NCBI RefSeq assembly: GCF_036013935.1
Contig: NZ_CP107902.1
Coordinates: 3,691,001-3,755,000 of the forward strand
Direction: 5' to 3'
Length of the DNA stretch: 64,000 nucleotides
Source of the DNA: Streptomyces sp. NBC_00461
GTDB taxonomy: Bacteria > Actinomycetota > Actinomycetes > Streptomycetales > Streptomycetaceae
Shown: positions 25,098-33,794 of the stretch, piece by piece
How the letters are laid out: the number at the start of each line of letters is the position of its first letter
Numbering within the stretch: the stretch's first letter is position 1
Notes under the pieces: model-generated
The model's database searches: none
What the model was told of the DNA's origin: nothing
Seen by the model: the letters and a program-made list of their open reading frames with translations, nothing else
Translations under genes and position numbers: made by a program

Positions 25098-25214
25098 TCG
25101 AATCAGTAGCTGCGGAACGTCGATCTGCTCGTTGAGGAAGTCCGGGTTGTAGCCCTGCAGGGGCTGTACCTCTTCGGGAGACGGCTGCTGCAGCCAGACC
25201 TTCCACGTGACCTT
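25098..25214 (-). pseudogene. Gene fragment, unknown
   Basis: A minus-strand frame bounded by stops reads 'KVTWKVWLQQPSPEEVQPLQ' then 'YNPDFLNEQIDVPQLL'. The composition is protein-like but no start is present and I cannot name the parent gene. Confidence 0.35.
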
Positions 25215-25237
25215 CTATGCTCGGCGCAGACGCTGCA

Positions 25238-25729
25238 TCAGCCGTCAGCCGCCGCCTGGGCAGCCATCGCAGGCGTACCGGTTGCCAGCGTGTTCGCCAG
25301 TGCCGGATCGGGATCCTTGGTGGCAGCGCCGACGGCTGCAGTCCTAAGAAATCGCTTGTCGACTTCACTGGTAATGATTCGGGCACCTCCGACACCGGCC
25401 AGGAGCGCACCCATTAGCGCAGTAACTGTCAACGAAGCAGTGACCTCTCCTGATGGGCGCGTGCCGATTAGTACCGCATCCTTGAGGGGTCCGTAGAGAC
25501 CCCAGGTTACAAGGGCCGCGAAAGCACCGAGGACCACGTTACCAAACACGCCGGGGCGGAGAATTCCTCTCTCCATCTTCGGCACAATGAAGCCGTTATC
25601 GGTGATCAGTGCGTTGATGATGCCACCCACAGCACCGGCGCCGACGACAGCGCCGAGGATACGCCAAACTTCGGGTGAGGTATTTCCCTGTGTAGCGGCC
25701 GCAAGCAGATCCGCAGTCTGAGTGGTCAT
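25238..25729 (-). CDS. Small polytopic membrane protein
   Basis: 163 residues, ATG 25729 with GGAAGGGG 5 bases upstream. Three hydrophobic segments: 'ILGAVVGAGAVGGIINALI', 'GVFGNVVLGAFAALVTWGL' and 'ASLTVTALMGALLAGVGGA', followed by a soluble Ala-rich tail. Glycine-rich helices and small size recall holin-like or channel-like proteins, but nothing identifies it. Single gene between two gene fragments. Confidence 0.65.
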   Translation of the reverse strand: MTTQTADLLAAATQGNTSPEVWRILGAVVGAGAVGGIINALITDNGFIVPKMERGILRPGVFGNVVLGAFAALVTWGLYGPLKDAVLIGTRPSGEVTASLTVTALMGALLAGVGGARIITSEVDKRFLRTAAVGAATKDPDPALANTLATGTPAMAAQAAADG

Positions 25730-25957
25730 CTCGCCCCTTCCAAAGGATGGTCATGGTTTAGCATCGGCTCGACCGTGCCCAAATGATTGACGTACCGCAT
25801 GACGGAAATGCATTCATGTGGCAAGAATTCGACACACTAGGCGGACGGATTCTTCGGCTGGTTGAGCTGCAAACAGAATACTCCGCGCATTGCCACCAGC
25901 TTTGGATATCTCATCATCAGCGTGCCGCTGCGTGCGACTGGTTAGGTTGGCCACAAC

Positions 25958-26112
25958 AACAAGGCGCGGCGCGTCCTCTACCGGCCAGGACGCCGAGGTG
26001 GTTGTGAGAGACCTGGTTGTCGTCGAACCGACCCGGCTGAACGACTTCCTCGCCCAGTTCGCCGTTGGGGCCCTGGAGTACGTGCCAGTTGCTCAGTAGC
26101 GCAGGCTGCACA
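25958..26112 (-). pseudogene. Chymotrypsin-family protease fragment
   Basis: The minus strand reads 'ALLSNWHVLQGPNGELGEEV' and 'VQPGRFDDNQVSHNHLG', which matches the region around the catalytic His of secreted S1-type proteases ('LSNxHVLxG ... GDxxxQPGxxD'). No Ser or Asp part is present. A decayed gene piece. Confidence 0.5.
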
Positions 26113-26206
26113 CGGGCGTGCCTCTTTGCGCGGTACCCCGCTCGGTAGGACTGGGCGGTCATGGGGGAGCATCTGCTCAATCATCGCCTGCCCGTGAAGG
26201 ATCGTC

Positions 26207-26878
26207 ATGCGTTCTGCCCGCCGTGCCGTACCGCCCGTCCTGCTCGCCTGCCTGCTGCTGGCGGGCTGTTCGTCCGTCAAGCTCGGCACGTCGACGTCGT
26301 CCGCAAACCAAAGCCCGGCAGAAGGAGCTTCGGGATCGGCCGCGCAGGCTGGGGCAGGGAAGCCGATCGCGGTGGGGGCGGGCCCGCAGAAGCACTACAC
26401 GGTCCAGCAGCAGCCGGCCGCCGGCTCGTGCCACTACCGCTATGAGCACGGCGAGCCGCTGGAGGATCCGAAGTGCACTCCGGGTGCGATCTCCCCGGCG
26501 GTGACGCAGGCGAACCTGAAGTCGACGATCTGCCGCAAGGGCGGCTACACCTCCGGCGTACGCCCCTCTGCGTACGTGACGGGCAAGGAGAAGAAGCTGA
26601 ACGCCGCATCCTACGGCTACACCGGCCGCATGGGCGATGCTGAAATGGACCACTTGATCAGCCTGCAGCTGGGAGGCGACCCCAACGACGCGCGCAACCT
26701 GTGGGTAGAGCCTGCCGACCCAGGCCACAAGAAGGGCGCCGGGGTGAACAACAAGAAGGACCCGGTGGAGACCAAGTTGCACACCGCGGTCTGCGCCGGC
26801 CAGGTATCGCTCTCCGCCGCGCAGAAGGCGATCGTCGCCGACTGGACCACAGCATTGACCGTTCTTCACCTCGGCTGA
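26207..26878 (+). CDS. Exported HNH-like nuclease lipoprotein
   Basis: 223 residues from ATG 26207 (GAAGGA upstream). Signal peptide and lipobox LLAGC (Cys near residue 21), then a polar linker to about residue 60. The folded part has 'EMDHLISLQLGGDPNDARNL' followed by 'WVEPADPG' and a late 'KDPVETKLHTAVCAGQVSLS'; DH followed by N/H-type residues is the HNH/beta-beta-alpha-metal layout found in a widespread family of small secreted endonuclease-like proteins. Four Cys outside the lipobox may form disulfides. It could digest external DNA or act as a toxin between cells. A fragment of a second copy lies at 24921. Confidence 0.7.
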   Translation: MRSARRAVPPVLLACLLLAGCSSVKLGTSTSSANQSPAEGASGSAAQAGAGKPIAVGAGPQKHYTVQQQPAAGSCHYRYEHGEPLEDPKCTPGAISPAVTQANLKSTICRKGGYTSGVRPSAYVTGKEKKLNAASYGYTGRMGDAEMDHLISLQLGGDPNDARNLWVEPADPGHKKGAGVNNKKDPVETKLHTAVCAGQVSLSAAQKAIVADWTTALTVLHLG

Positions 26879-27150
26879 AGAGGCCCCGGCGCCACCGCAC
26901 CAGTTGCGTCACACAGCTGTGGCACCTGTCCGGGACGGTGATGTGGGTGCCAGGCCTCGTCGGCAGTCTAGTTGTTAGCCATGGGAACTCCAAAGGAAGG
27001 AAAGGGGGGTTGGGGTGAGAGAGAGCCGGGGACTATGAGCCCTCCCCAGCAGAGGTGAGTCATTTGCATCTACGCCAACCGGGGTGAAGACTGGACGTAG
27101 AGCGCCCGATCAAGTAGGACGCGCCGTCTCGAACCAGAAGGGAGACGGCA

Positions 27151-27411
27151 ATGACGAACTACAATGATCCAAAGTCCATAGAAGAGATGGCCCAGAAGAA
27201 TCGGGAATTGGCCGATCGCCAGCAGGAAGCACTCGACGCTAAACGTCGGCGAGGAGAAAAGCCATCCGAGGGAGAAGAAAGGGGCATCAGGCGACTTCGG
27301 GAGCAAGCGGCGAGAGATGAAGAGGTAGCGCAGAGAATGCGCTACGGCCCTTCCGCGACGCATGAAAACCAAAGTTCCTTGCATCACCAGGCCGAGAGGT
27401 ATCGCTTTTGA
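27151..27411 (+). CDS. Small charged coiled-coil protein
   Basis: 86 residues; ATG 27151 has GGGAG 8 bases upstream. Almost entirely charged helix ('AQKNRELADRQQEALDAKRR', 'RRLREQAARDEEVAQRMRYG'). No domain recognised. Lies just left of the second 147-bp repeat. Confidence 0.55.
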   Translation: MTNYNDPKSIEEMAQKNRELADRQQEALDAKRRRGEKPSEGEERGIRRLREQAARDEEVAQRMRYGPSATHENQSSLHHQAERYRF

Positions 27412-27474
27412 CAGGCGAGGGCCCGGCTCGGCTGAACCCTCCCGGCAGGGACAGGAAATGTTGCCGCCGTACCA

Positions 27475-27593
27475 GCTGAAAGAGACACGGCTGCGTGGGG
27501 ATCGAGTCTCTGGACACCACCTCCGGCCGAGAGCTCGGCCTCAATGAGGTCTGCTACAGCCTGAACTGTGCTGCCGAACAGATCAGATCGCAT
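27475..27593 (-). pseudogene. Serine recombinase 3'-end remnant (core E)
   Basis: Minus strand reads 'RSDLFGSTVQAVADLIEAEL' then 'SAGGGVQRL', matching the last ~25 residues of the intact recombinase (TVNVVADLIEAEISSGG then SIPRL). No recombinase body lies upstream; instead the right side is the 'RDGYNSACAEHAERLE' coding piece shared with the copy at 23 kb. Confidence 0.7.
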
Positions 27594-27692
27594 TTGCCGC
27601 GCCCACTAGCAATTCCAATCGCTCAGCATGCTCAGCACAGGCCGAGTTATAGCCATCCCGCTGGGTTCGTAAGACAGACGTCGGACGGTCCC
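27546..27692 (-). repeat. 147-bp direct repeat, copy 2
   Basis: Partner of 23024-23170 (14 differences, no gaps by my count). The right-hand two-thirds code on the minus strand for 'RTQRDGYNSACAEHAERLEL' followed by a short end and stop, and are identical in frame in both copies. Confidence 0.8.
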
Positions 27693-27832
27693 TGAGGAAT
27701 GCAACACTCACAAGACCCGTTTCCGTTGATCGGCGGGGATCTCTGCCCGCACTGTCCACGGCGCGGCCGGCCTTGCTTTGCACCTCGCCAACGGCGGCCG
27801 TCGCAAGCGTCAAGACCGTGTGAGGCGAGTAG

Positions 27833-30800
27833 TCACACACGGAACAACCTATCGGTGTGATCGACGAACGTGGCGAGGCAGAGCTGCGCCGACTCAGGGC
27901 TGATCAGAGTGGCCGCCAGCAGAAGGTCCGCAGTGATACCGCAGGCCAACCCTTTACCCAAGAGGCCGGGAGTACGCTCCGGAGCGGCTGTGGCGGCGAG
28001 ACGGGCCAATGTGCCGAGAGCACGGGCACGCATCTCGGTCGGTAGCTGTTGCGCCGCGCGCTCTGCGGTGGTCCACAGTCCCGCCTGCGCTGCTGTCACG
28101 AGCAAGTCGTACGTCTGTTGTTGCTCGCCTTCCCATCTCCACCAGGCCGCAGCCCCGTACCCCGAGGGATTAGGCGGTGGCGGTACGCGCTCGACCAGCA
28201 CAATCGCGCTGTCCGCGTCGACCTTGGCGACGGTCTCCACCAGGTGGCGAAACACCAGGGACAGGTCGTGGACGTGGGCCCACACCGGGCCGTCCTCCAG
28301 CAGCCCCAGATCCCTGGCCGGTTGCACGTTCCCCAGTTCGGCATGTAGCTGGGCGCAGGTGATCAGACCCTCGCCCTGGAGCCGCGGATCACGCTCGCAT
28401 CGCACATGCGCGTCATAGGTGTCCAGCAGCGTGCGTGCTCTGTCCGTCTTCCCCGCTTCATGGTGGGTGCGGATCACCGAAGGGAGAAGTGCGCGCCAGG
28501 TTTCGCGGTGGCCGCGCAGAGCAAGGGCTTCGGCACCCGAGATCAGCTTGTCGTAGCGGACCGAGTCGCCCAGCAACAGCGCTGTGGACGCCAGATGGCA
28601 CAGGATGCGGCCGGCACCGTCGGGGTAGACGACCCAGTCGCAGATACGTTCCGCGCGGTCGATCCCGTCGATGGCACCGGAGACGATGCGTGCCTGTGCG
28701 CAGTGTCGTGCATAGACGGACCAAGCCCATACCCGGGACTCCGGCAGCATGAGGCTGTCGGCGAGCAAGCGTGCACTCTCGTCGAGACCGGCATCGACAC
28801 AGCCGGCCACCGCGGCGACGATGGCAGTCTCCACATGCGAGGCGAGATCCCGCTCCTCGCCTTCGCAGTAGGCCAGGTAGGTCTGCAGAAGCTCGAAACC
28901 CGCATCCTCCATGCCGGAGCCGAAGGCTGTGTCCAGCGCGCTGGCCACCACGTGTGCGGTCGTCAGCCTGTCCGGATGGGCGCTGGCCAGGAGATTGACT
29001 CCCTCCGCCCAGAGATCGGGGTCGTCGGCCCAGATCTCGGAGATCCTTTGCTGGCAGTGAGCGGACAGGACATCGTGTTTCACCTGACCAAGGAAGTGGC
29101 GCGCCAATTCCGTCTCCTTGGCGTCTGCCGCCCCCAGGGCTGCGGCAGACCTCCTCAGTACGCTCGCCTCGTGATCGAAGCCGTCATCGTTCCCTTGTGT
29201 GATGGTATGTCTGGCCGTGCTGCCGAACTGGTTGGTGCGGATCATGAGGCTGACAAGGTCGGCGAATGCATCCATCGCCTTTTGGTCGTCGCTCCAGCAG
29301 TAGGAGGGATCGTGCTCGTGCACGCTCTCAGCGCACCGACGCTGCGCCGCCTCCAGGACGTCGGCCACCTTGGGGTGCTCCGGATGTTCATGCACGAAGA
29401 CCAGAGCGATCTCCGCGAGAGCCTCACGTTGGGCCTGTCCACCGATGTTGGTGACTCCGAGAACGCTGTACAGGTTGAGTGCCTCGATCAGGCCGAGGAG
29501 TGCGTCAACGTCACCTCGCTCCGCTGCCGCTCTGGTGAGCTGCCACAACTCCATACGGGCGGTGTCCTGTCCGGGTCGGCGCCGCCGCTCCCAGGCCGGC
29601 CTGTCTGCACGCCCATGTGCCAGGAACAAGAATTGCGTATGTAGGTCTTTGGACCACGTCGCTTCTGGAGGCATGGGCGCCGGATCCATCTGCGGGATCG
29701 CGAAACTGCCGTCCTGGAGTGCACCTAGAACCGACGACGCGGCACCCGCGCTGAGGACTCGATGCGCTGTTGCCGCCAAAAGCGCACGCAGATCAGTCGT
29801 GTCCTCCTCGCGGCAGTTCTTCAGCATTTCTATTGCCGTGTCCAGGAGGCGTCGGGCATGAGCGCGTTCCGCGCGCTGGTGTGTCAGGAGGCAGAGGTAG
29901 GTCATGAGCCGTACGCGGTGATCCGGCTCTTCCAGATGAAGCGCGATGCGCTCCGCTCGGGCCAGGTGCCCGGCCTCTGCCCACGCCCGCCCCAGGTCCG
30001 CAGGTAGGCCAGTCACCGGGCGTCGTAGTTCCTCCAGGTCCAGCGCCCGACTGGTCATCCGCAGCACGGGGGGATGGGGCGAGGCGGCCAGAGCGGACAG
30101 ATAACGCTCGTTGTCCTCCAACAGCCGTACATGCGAACCTGTGCGCTGGTGCAGCAGGGCTGCCCACCGCTCGGACTCCAGTAGCTTTCCCCACGTGTCG
30201 AGTTTGCCGGAGAGTTTCAGATAGTCCGGGTACAGCTCGGTGACCCAGCGGGGTGTTGCATCGGGCCAAGCATCCGCCCACGTGCGGACCGCCGTCTCTA
30301 TCGCACCGTCGAGAACCGTCCGCCGCTTCTTGTCCATGTCCTTCAGGAATGCCTCGCGCAACGTGTCGTGGGCGAAGGCGAACACCGTCGCGCCGCAACG
30401 ATCGCTGGCGTGCACCAGACGCCGGATCGGCGGGGACGTGAGCACTCGCGTGACTTCACGCTTCGTCAGGTCGCAGTCCATGAAACCGCTCAGCGTGTGG
30501 AGGTCATCCGTATCCAACGGTCCTAGCACGGCTATCTGTCCGAGAAGTACATGAGCGGGAGTGGTGTCGCTTTGACTCAGGATATCTGCCATGTCATGGC
30601 TAGCTTGCTGCTCGGCTGTGCGGGCGTGATCCGTGGGAGACAGGACGACTTGCGCCGCTCTCAAATGCGGCGGAGCGAAGTCCACGCCTTCGTCCCGTGG
30701 TTCGGCGAACGGGAACGACTCCAGCGGTGTCCGGCTGAAGAGCAGTACGTGTGTGCCTTTCTGATGTCCGCCGGGAAGTGACGCCAGCAACGCATCGGCG

Positions 30801-31999
30801 TCCTCCATTTCGTCGATCCCGTCTATGAGCAGAACGAGATGGCGTCCTTGCTCACGGGACTGATCCAGCGCTCGTGTCCACAGTGAGTGGAACCGTTCCA
30901 TCGTGGGATCCAGAGCGAAAGGATCACCCACGAGGGCCGCGAGTTGGTCGTTGACCGCGGACCACAGCTCGGAGCGTGGCATACGACGGACACGGGAGCA
31001 GAAGTACGACACGACGTCCACATCGGGCGGTGGGCCGCAGGCGAACGCCGCTGCCAGAGACGTCTTGCCCGACCAGGGCGGTCCGGTCCACAGCGCGAAG
31101 CGGCTCGACGAACGTGCCCAGTCGGCCAGGTCGTGCCACTCGTGCTCCCGGTCCTCAAGCCGTCCGGTCCTGCGCGTCAACTCCTCGACCGTTGCCGCGT
31201 AGAAGGACCGCCGCCGGGCGATCGGCAGCGTGCCCGCAGAATCGTCGTCCGCGGAGGGCACGACCCCTGCACCTGCCAGCAGCTGCCACAGGGCCACACT
31301 GTTGGACCGTGGCTCTCCCAATGGCCGTCCCTGATGCGTGACGGTGGGCTGTTCATGTCCCGTCGCGAGAGCGACGGGCACAGCGATCAGTTCCTGACGC
31401 CCGCTCCGGGTCACGGCCTCCACGACCACGGCGGTGAGGAACCCGAACGCAAAGACTGGCGCTCCCGACATGCCCTGCCAGGAGCCATGCCCGCCTTCTG
31501 TGCTCTCCACGGAGAGGCGAAGCCTGCCGTCGCGTACGGACGTCGCCAGTGGTACATGCGCCTGCACTTCGAACGCGTCGACATACGGAAGGGGAGGATC
31601 ACGCAGCTGTCCGCGGGCAAAACGGGGGAAGCCCAACGCCGTGCACGGCATCGCGGCTCCGCCTCCGTCCCTGTGCACCCGGGCCAGGCGGACGTCGGGG
31701 GCGTGAGGGAGTGCCTCGCGATCCGCGTCGGCCAGTCGCAGCACCGCGATGTCGGTGAAGGTTCCCTGACCGCGCCAGCACACCTGTGCTGACACGGTCG
31801 GGCTTCCCGGCGCCAGCCCGAACTGGACCTCCGCCTCCTGGGAATCGCCCATCACATGCCGAGCCGTCAGGACCAAACCGTCCGCGATCAGGCAGCCGGT
31901 CCCGCGAAAGACGAAAGGGTCCTGTCGCGAAGCGCGGCAACGCACGGCCACTACGCAGCGCGCCGGGTAGTCGTCGAACGATTTGGTCCCATCGCTCAT
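27833..31999 (-). CDS. Trypsin-like protease-STAND NTPase fusion with TPR-like C-terminus
   Basis: 1388 residues; ATG 31999 with GGAGGG 8 bases upstream. Residues 1-215 are a chymotrypsin-fold protease with His48 (LTARHV), Asp83 (FTDIAVLRL) and Ser178 (GMSGAPVF). Walker A GPPWSGKT (306-313) and Walker B LVLLIDGIDE (388-397) mark a STAND-type NTPase, followed by winged-helix-like sequence and a long helical array with TPR-like repeats to the end. STAND proteins sense a target through the repeats, oligomerise on ATP and activate the effector; a protease effector would cleave host or phage protein. It follows a Trypco2 gene after 42 bp. This pairing is known from actinobacterial conflict systems. 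Leftmost gene of its block, ending beside repeat E. Confidence 0.92.
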   Translation of the reverse strand: MSDGTKSFDDYPARCVVAVRCRASRQDPFVFRGTGCLIADGLVLTARHVMGDSQEAEVQFGLAPGSPTVSAQVCWRGQGTFTDIAVLRLADADREALPHAPDVRLARVHRDGGGAAMPCTALGFPRFARGQLRDPPLPYVDAFEVQAHVPLATSVRDGRLRLSVESTEGGHGSWQGMSGAPVFAFGFLTAVVVEAVTRSGRQELIAVPVALATGHEQPTVTHQGRPLGEPRSNSVALWQLLAGAGVVPSADDDSAGTLPIARRRSFYAATVEELTRRTGRLEDREHEWHDLADWARSSSRFALWTGPPWSGKTSLAAAFACGPPPDVDVVSYFCSRVRRMPRSELWSAVNDQLAALVGDPFALDPTMERFHSLWTRALDQSREQGRHLVLLIDGIDEMEDADALLASLPGGHQKGTHVLLFSRTPLESFPFAEPRDEGVDFAPPHLRAAQVVLSPTDHARTAEQQASHDMADILSQSDTTPAHVLLGQIAVLGPLDTDDLHTLSGFMDCDLTKREVTRVLTSPPIRRLVHASDRCGATVFAFAHDTLREAFLKDMDKKRRTVLDGAIETAVRTWADAWPDATPRWVTELYPDYLKLSGKLDTWGKLLESERWAALLHQRTGSHVRLLEDNERYLSALAASPHPPVLRMTSRALDLEELRRPVTGLPADLGRAWAEAGHLARAERIALHLEEPDHRVRLMTYLCLLTHQRAERAHARRLLDTAIEMLKNCREEDTTDLRALLAATAHRVLSAGAASSVLGALQDGSFAIPQMDPAPMPPEATWSKDLHTQFLFLAHGRADRPAWERRRRPGQDTARMELWQLTRAAAERGDVDALLGLIEALNLYSVLGVTNIGGQAQREALAEIALVFVHEHPEHPKVADVLEAAQRRCAESVHEHDPSYCWSDDQKAMDAFADLVSLMIRTNQFGSTARHTITQGNDDGFDHEASVLRRSAAALGAADAKETELARHFLGQVKHDVLSAHCQQRISEIWADDPDLWAEGVNLLASAHPDRLTTAHVVASALDTAFGSGMEDAGFELLQTYLAYCEGEERDLASHVETAIVAAVAGCVDAGLDESARLLADSLMLPESRVWAWSVYARHCAQARIVSGAIDGIDRAERICDWVVYPDGAGRILCHLASTALLLGDSVRYDKLISGAEALALRGHRETWRALLPSVIRTHHEAGKTDRARTLLDTYDAHVRCERDPRLQGEGLITCAQLHAELGNVQPARDLGLLEDGPVWAHVHDLSLVFRHLVETVAKVDADSAIVLVERVPPPPNPSGYGAAAWWRWEGEQQQTYDLLVTAAQAGLWTTAERAAQQLPTEMRARALGTLARLAATAAPERTPGLLGKGLACGITADLLLAATLISPESAQLCLATFVDHTDRLFRV

Positions 32000-32041
32000 C
32001 TACTCACCCTCCGCAGGACAGGGACCACCGGCCAGAAGGCG

Positions 32042-32344
32042 TCAGAGGCTCTCCTCGGCGTCGGGGTACCGCACGAGAGTCCCCTCCTGAGGCAGCAACG
32101 TCATACGAACCCGCTGGGTGCGCGCAGAACTCCTCCTGACACCCGTCCCCGCTTCCGTCACCCAGAACCGCAGCCCGGCCCTGCCGTCGACCTCACGCGT
32201 GGTGCAGACGTCAAACTCAAGGTCAATCGGCCCCAACTCGAACTTCAAGGACTCGTCCTCGGCCGCCTCCTGAGCCGCACGCAGCTCAGCACGCAGGGCC
32301 GTCAGCCAGTCCGCGAGTGGTATGTCCCCCGCGCTCTTGGCCAC
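32042..32344 (-). CDS. Trypsin-co-occurring domain 2 (Trypco2) protein
   Basis: 100 residues from GTG 32344 (GGAGGGGG 4 bases upstream). The Trypco2 pattern is clear: N-terminal helix 'WLTALRAELRAAQEAA', then 'GPIDLEFDVCTTREVDG', 'AGLRFWVTEAGTG' and 'TQRVRMTLLP'. The family was defined by its association with trypsin-STAND proteins and may act as adaptor or trigger. It sits 42 bp before the protease-STAND gene and is surely co-transcribed with it. Confidence 0.88.
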   Translation of the reverse strand: MAKSAGDIPLADWLTALRAELRAAQEAAEDESLKFELGPIDLEFDVCTTREVDGRAGLRFWVTEAGTGVRRSSARTQRVRMTLLPQEGTLVRYPDAEESL

Positions 32345-32701
32345 AGTTCCCCCTCCGCCTCTGCCAGGCCCCCAAGATGTCTTTCACTGCTCGCTACGGA
32401 CATACGCCAAACCTCGCACGAACGTAAATACGCCGTGACTCAGCCGAGCCAAGCGTCCGGCGAGCCGTGCACCACAGCCTCTCAGAGCCAGTCCCGATCA
32501 TCTGTCAGCGCTCCCGAACCAACCAGCCGCAACAGCTGTTGCTTCTGGGGCAAAAGGGCTGTTGGATCAGGTCCCCGGCGTGATCGACTCCGCTGGGCGA
32601 GCGCGTGGCGCCAGGCGGCCGCAACTGCCTTTGGAAACAATCATCCAGCTCAACACCCAGATGAGGTTGCCCCAGCCGAACGTCGGTCGGACTATGGCCT
32701 C
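32345..32701. other. Divergent promoter region
   Basis: About 355 bp between the Trypco2 gene and the HEPN-like gene. It must carry promoters for both; I do not see a clear sigma70 consensus. Confidence 0.4.
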
Positions 32702-33379
32702 ATGGACTACCGTCCTCTAATCGCTCAGCACGCTGTCGAGCTCACGCACGACGTACCGCGATGGGACGAAGCCGCACGTGTCACCGGGCTCGATCCCTAC
32801 GTGTGCAAGGCGTCGTACATATGTGGTGCCATGCGCGAGCTCATGCAGGCCTCCGGGCTCAACTTCGAGGCCGACTACCACCTGGGGTCGCTCTTCCTTG
32901 CCCTCGATGCCACCGAACTGCTGGGCCGGGTCGTCAGCGGTAAGCGTGGAACAGACCACGTCACGGAAGTACTCCGGACAGGCGTGAGGTACCTGGAGGG
33001 GCACGCTGAGCCGGAGACGGCGCCCCTGCCGCACTCCCAAGCTCAGTACGCGAAGCTAAGGAACTTTGCTGGGCACGGCGCGTCTCAGCTCCCGCGAAGC
33101 GTGGTCTTCGGCCCCGACTCAACCCAACTACTCCTCCGTCACTTGGCCTACGTGCTGAACACGATGTGGAAAGACCTGGCTCTGCCGGCCAAGCTGGCTG
33201 AGGCTGAGATCCATCCGGTGTTCTCGGCGATCAAAGGGAGTCGGCAGCCGGTATACGTGAACGAGATCCAAGAGCATCTCAAGACACGACAGCCCGCCGA
33301 CGGTCTAGATCACGAATCCTGGCGATACGACATCGTGCGCATGGACAACTCCTCTCCTCCGGTAAGCGGTACCGGGTAG
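32702..33379 (+). CDS. HEPN-like protein divergent from the Trypco2-STAND operon
   Basis: 225 residues from ATG 32702; the open frame extends much further back but that part is antisense to the Trypco2/STAND genes and looks spurious. Mostly helical, with 'YAKLRNFAGHGASQ' giving Arg120-x4-His125, the RNxxxHG form seen in HEPN domains. The helix before it ('RTGVRYLEG') and the one after ('LLLRHLAYVLNTMWKDLAL') fit the four-helix bundle. HEPN proteins are often RNases of defence systems. It lies inside the same repeat-bounded block as Trypco2-STAND. Confidence 0.6.
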   Translation: MDYRPLIAQHAVELTHDVPRWDEAARVTGLDPYVCKASYICGAMRELMQASGLNFEADYHLGSLFLALDATELLGRVVSGKRGTDHVTEVLRTGVRYLEGHAEPETAPLPHSQAQYAKLRNFAGHGASQLPRSVVFGPDSTQLLLRHLAYVLNTMWKDLALPAKLAEAEIHPVFSAIKGSRQPVYVNEIQEHLKTRQPADGLDHESWRYDIVRMDNSSPPVSGTG

Positions 33380-33423
33380 CCCGGGCATCTGCAAGGGGAG
33401 GCCACAAGAAATTTCGCTCACGA

Positions 33424-33588
33424 TCATTTTGCGAGCTCTTCGCTAGCCCCAGATGATCGCAGTTCATCAAGTCGAATCTGTAACTCAGCCGGTAACTCAA
33501 CTTTTGCGTGGATCGCTCTCCCTCTTTCAATCTGCTCCCCAACGAGGTCTGCGACAGTCTCTATTCTCGTGCACCAGGCACGAGATCA
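33424..33588 (-). pseudogene. Recombinase-end-like remnant (core C)
   Basis: Reads 'WCTRIETVADLVGEQIERGR' then 'AIHAKVELPAELQIRLDELR', closely similar to the copies at 38.8 and 47.1 kb. No start codon; the frame is separated by one TGA at 33588-33586 from upstream coding-like sequence ('VQLNVDYFANRLFSAQSIVD', about 33590-33760), so a longer gene broken by a nonsense codon is possible. Confidence 0.6.
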
Positions 33589-33794
33589 CTCTCTCAAGTC
33601 CCCGAGTTCATTCCACTCGGGCAGATCAACGCTTTCAATATTGACGTCCAGGATAGTTCGAACATCGTCTACTATGGACTGGGCAGAGAAAAGACGATTG
33701 GCAAAATAGTCAACGTTTAGCTGTACAGAGCCAAAGTCTTCGGAGTTTCGGGGTTCTAACCCTAGGACTTGATTCGATCCCTAAATATGCCGTC

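Noticed and set aside
25783-26007. 74-residue plus-strand ORF
   Set aside because: Overlaps a minus-strand protease fragment with better protein character; C-terminal part is low-complexity shadow.
28406-29644. 412-residue plus-strand frame inside the STAND gene
   Set aside because: Shadow of the minus-strand coding region; no ribosome site or recognisable domain.
33730-33780. GGTTCTAACCC followed by GATTCGATCCC, recalling a tRNA 3' half
   Set aside because: The T-stem does not pair and no acceptor stem is present; the stretch also reads as the decayed minus-strand gene.
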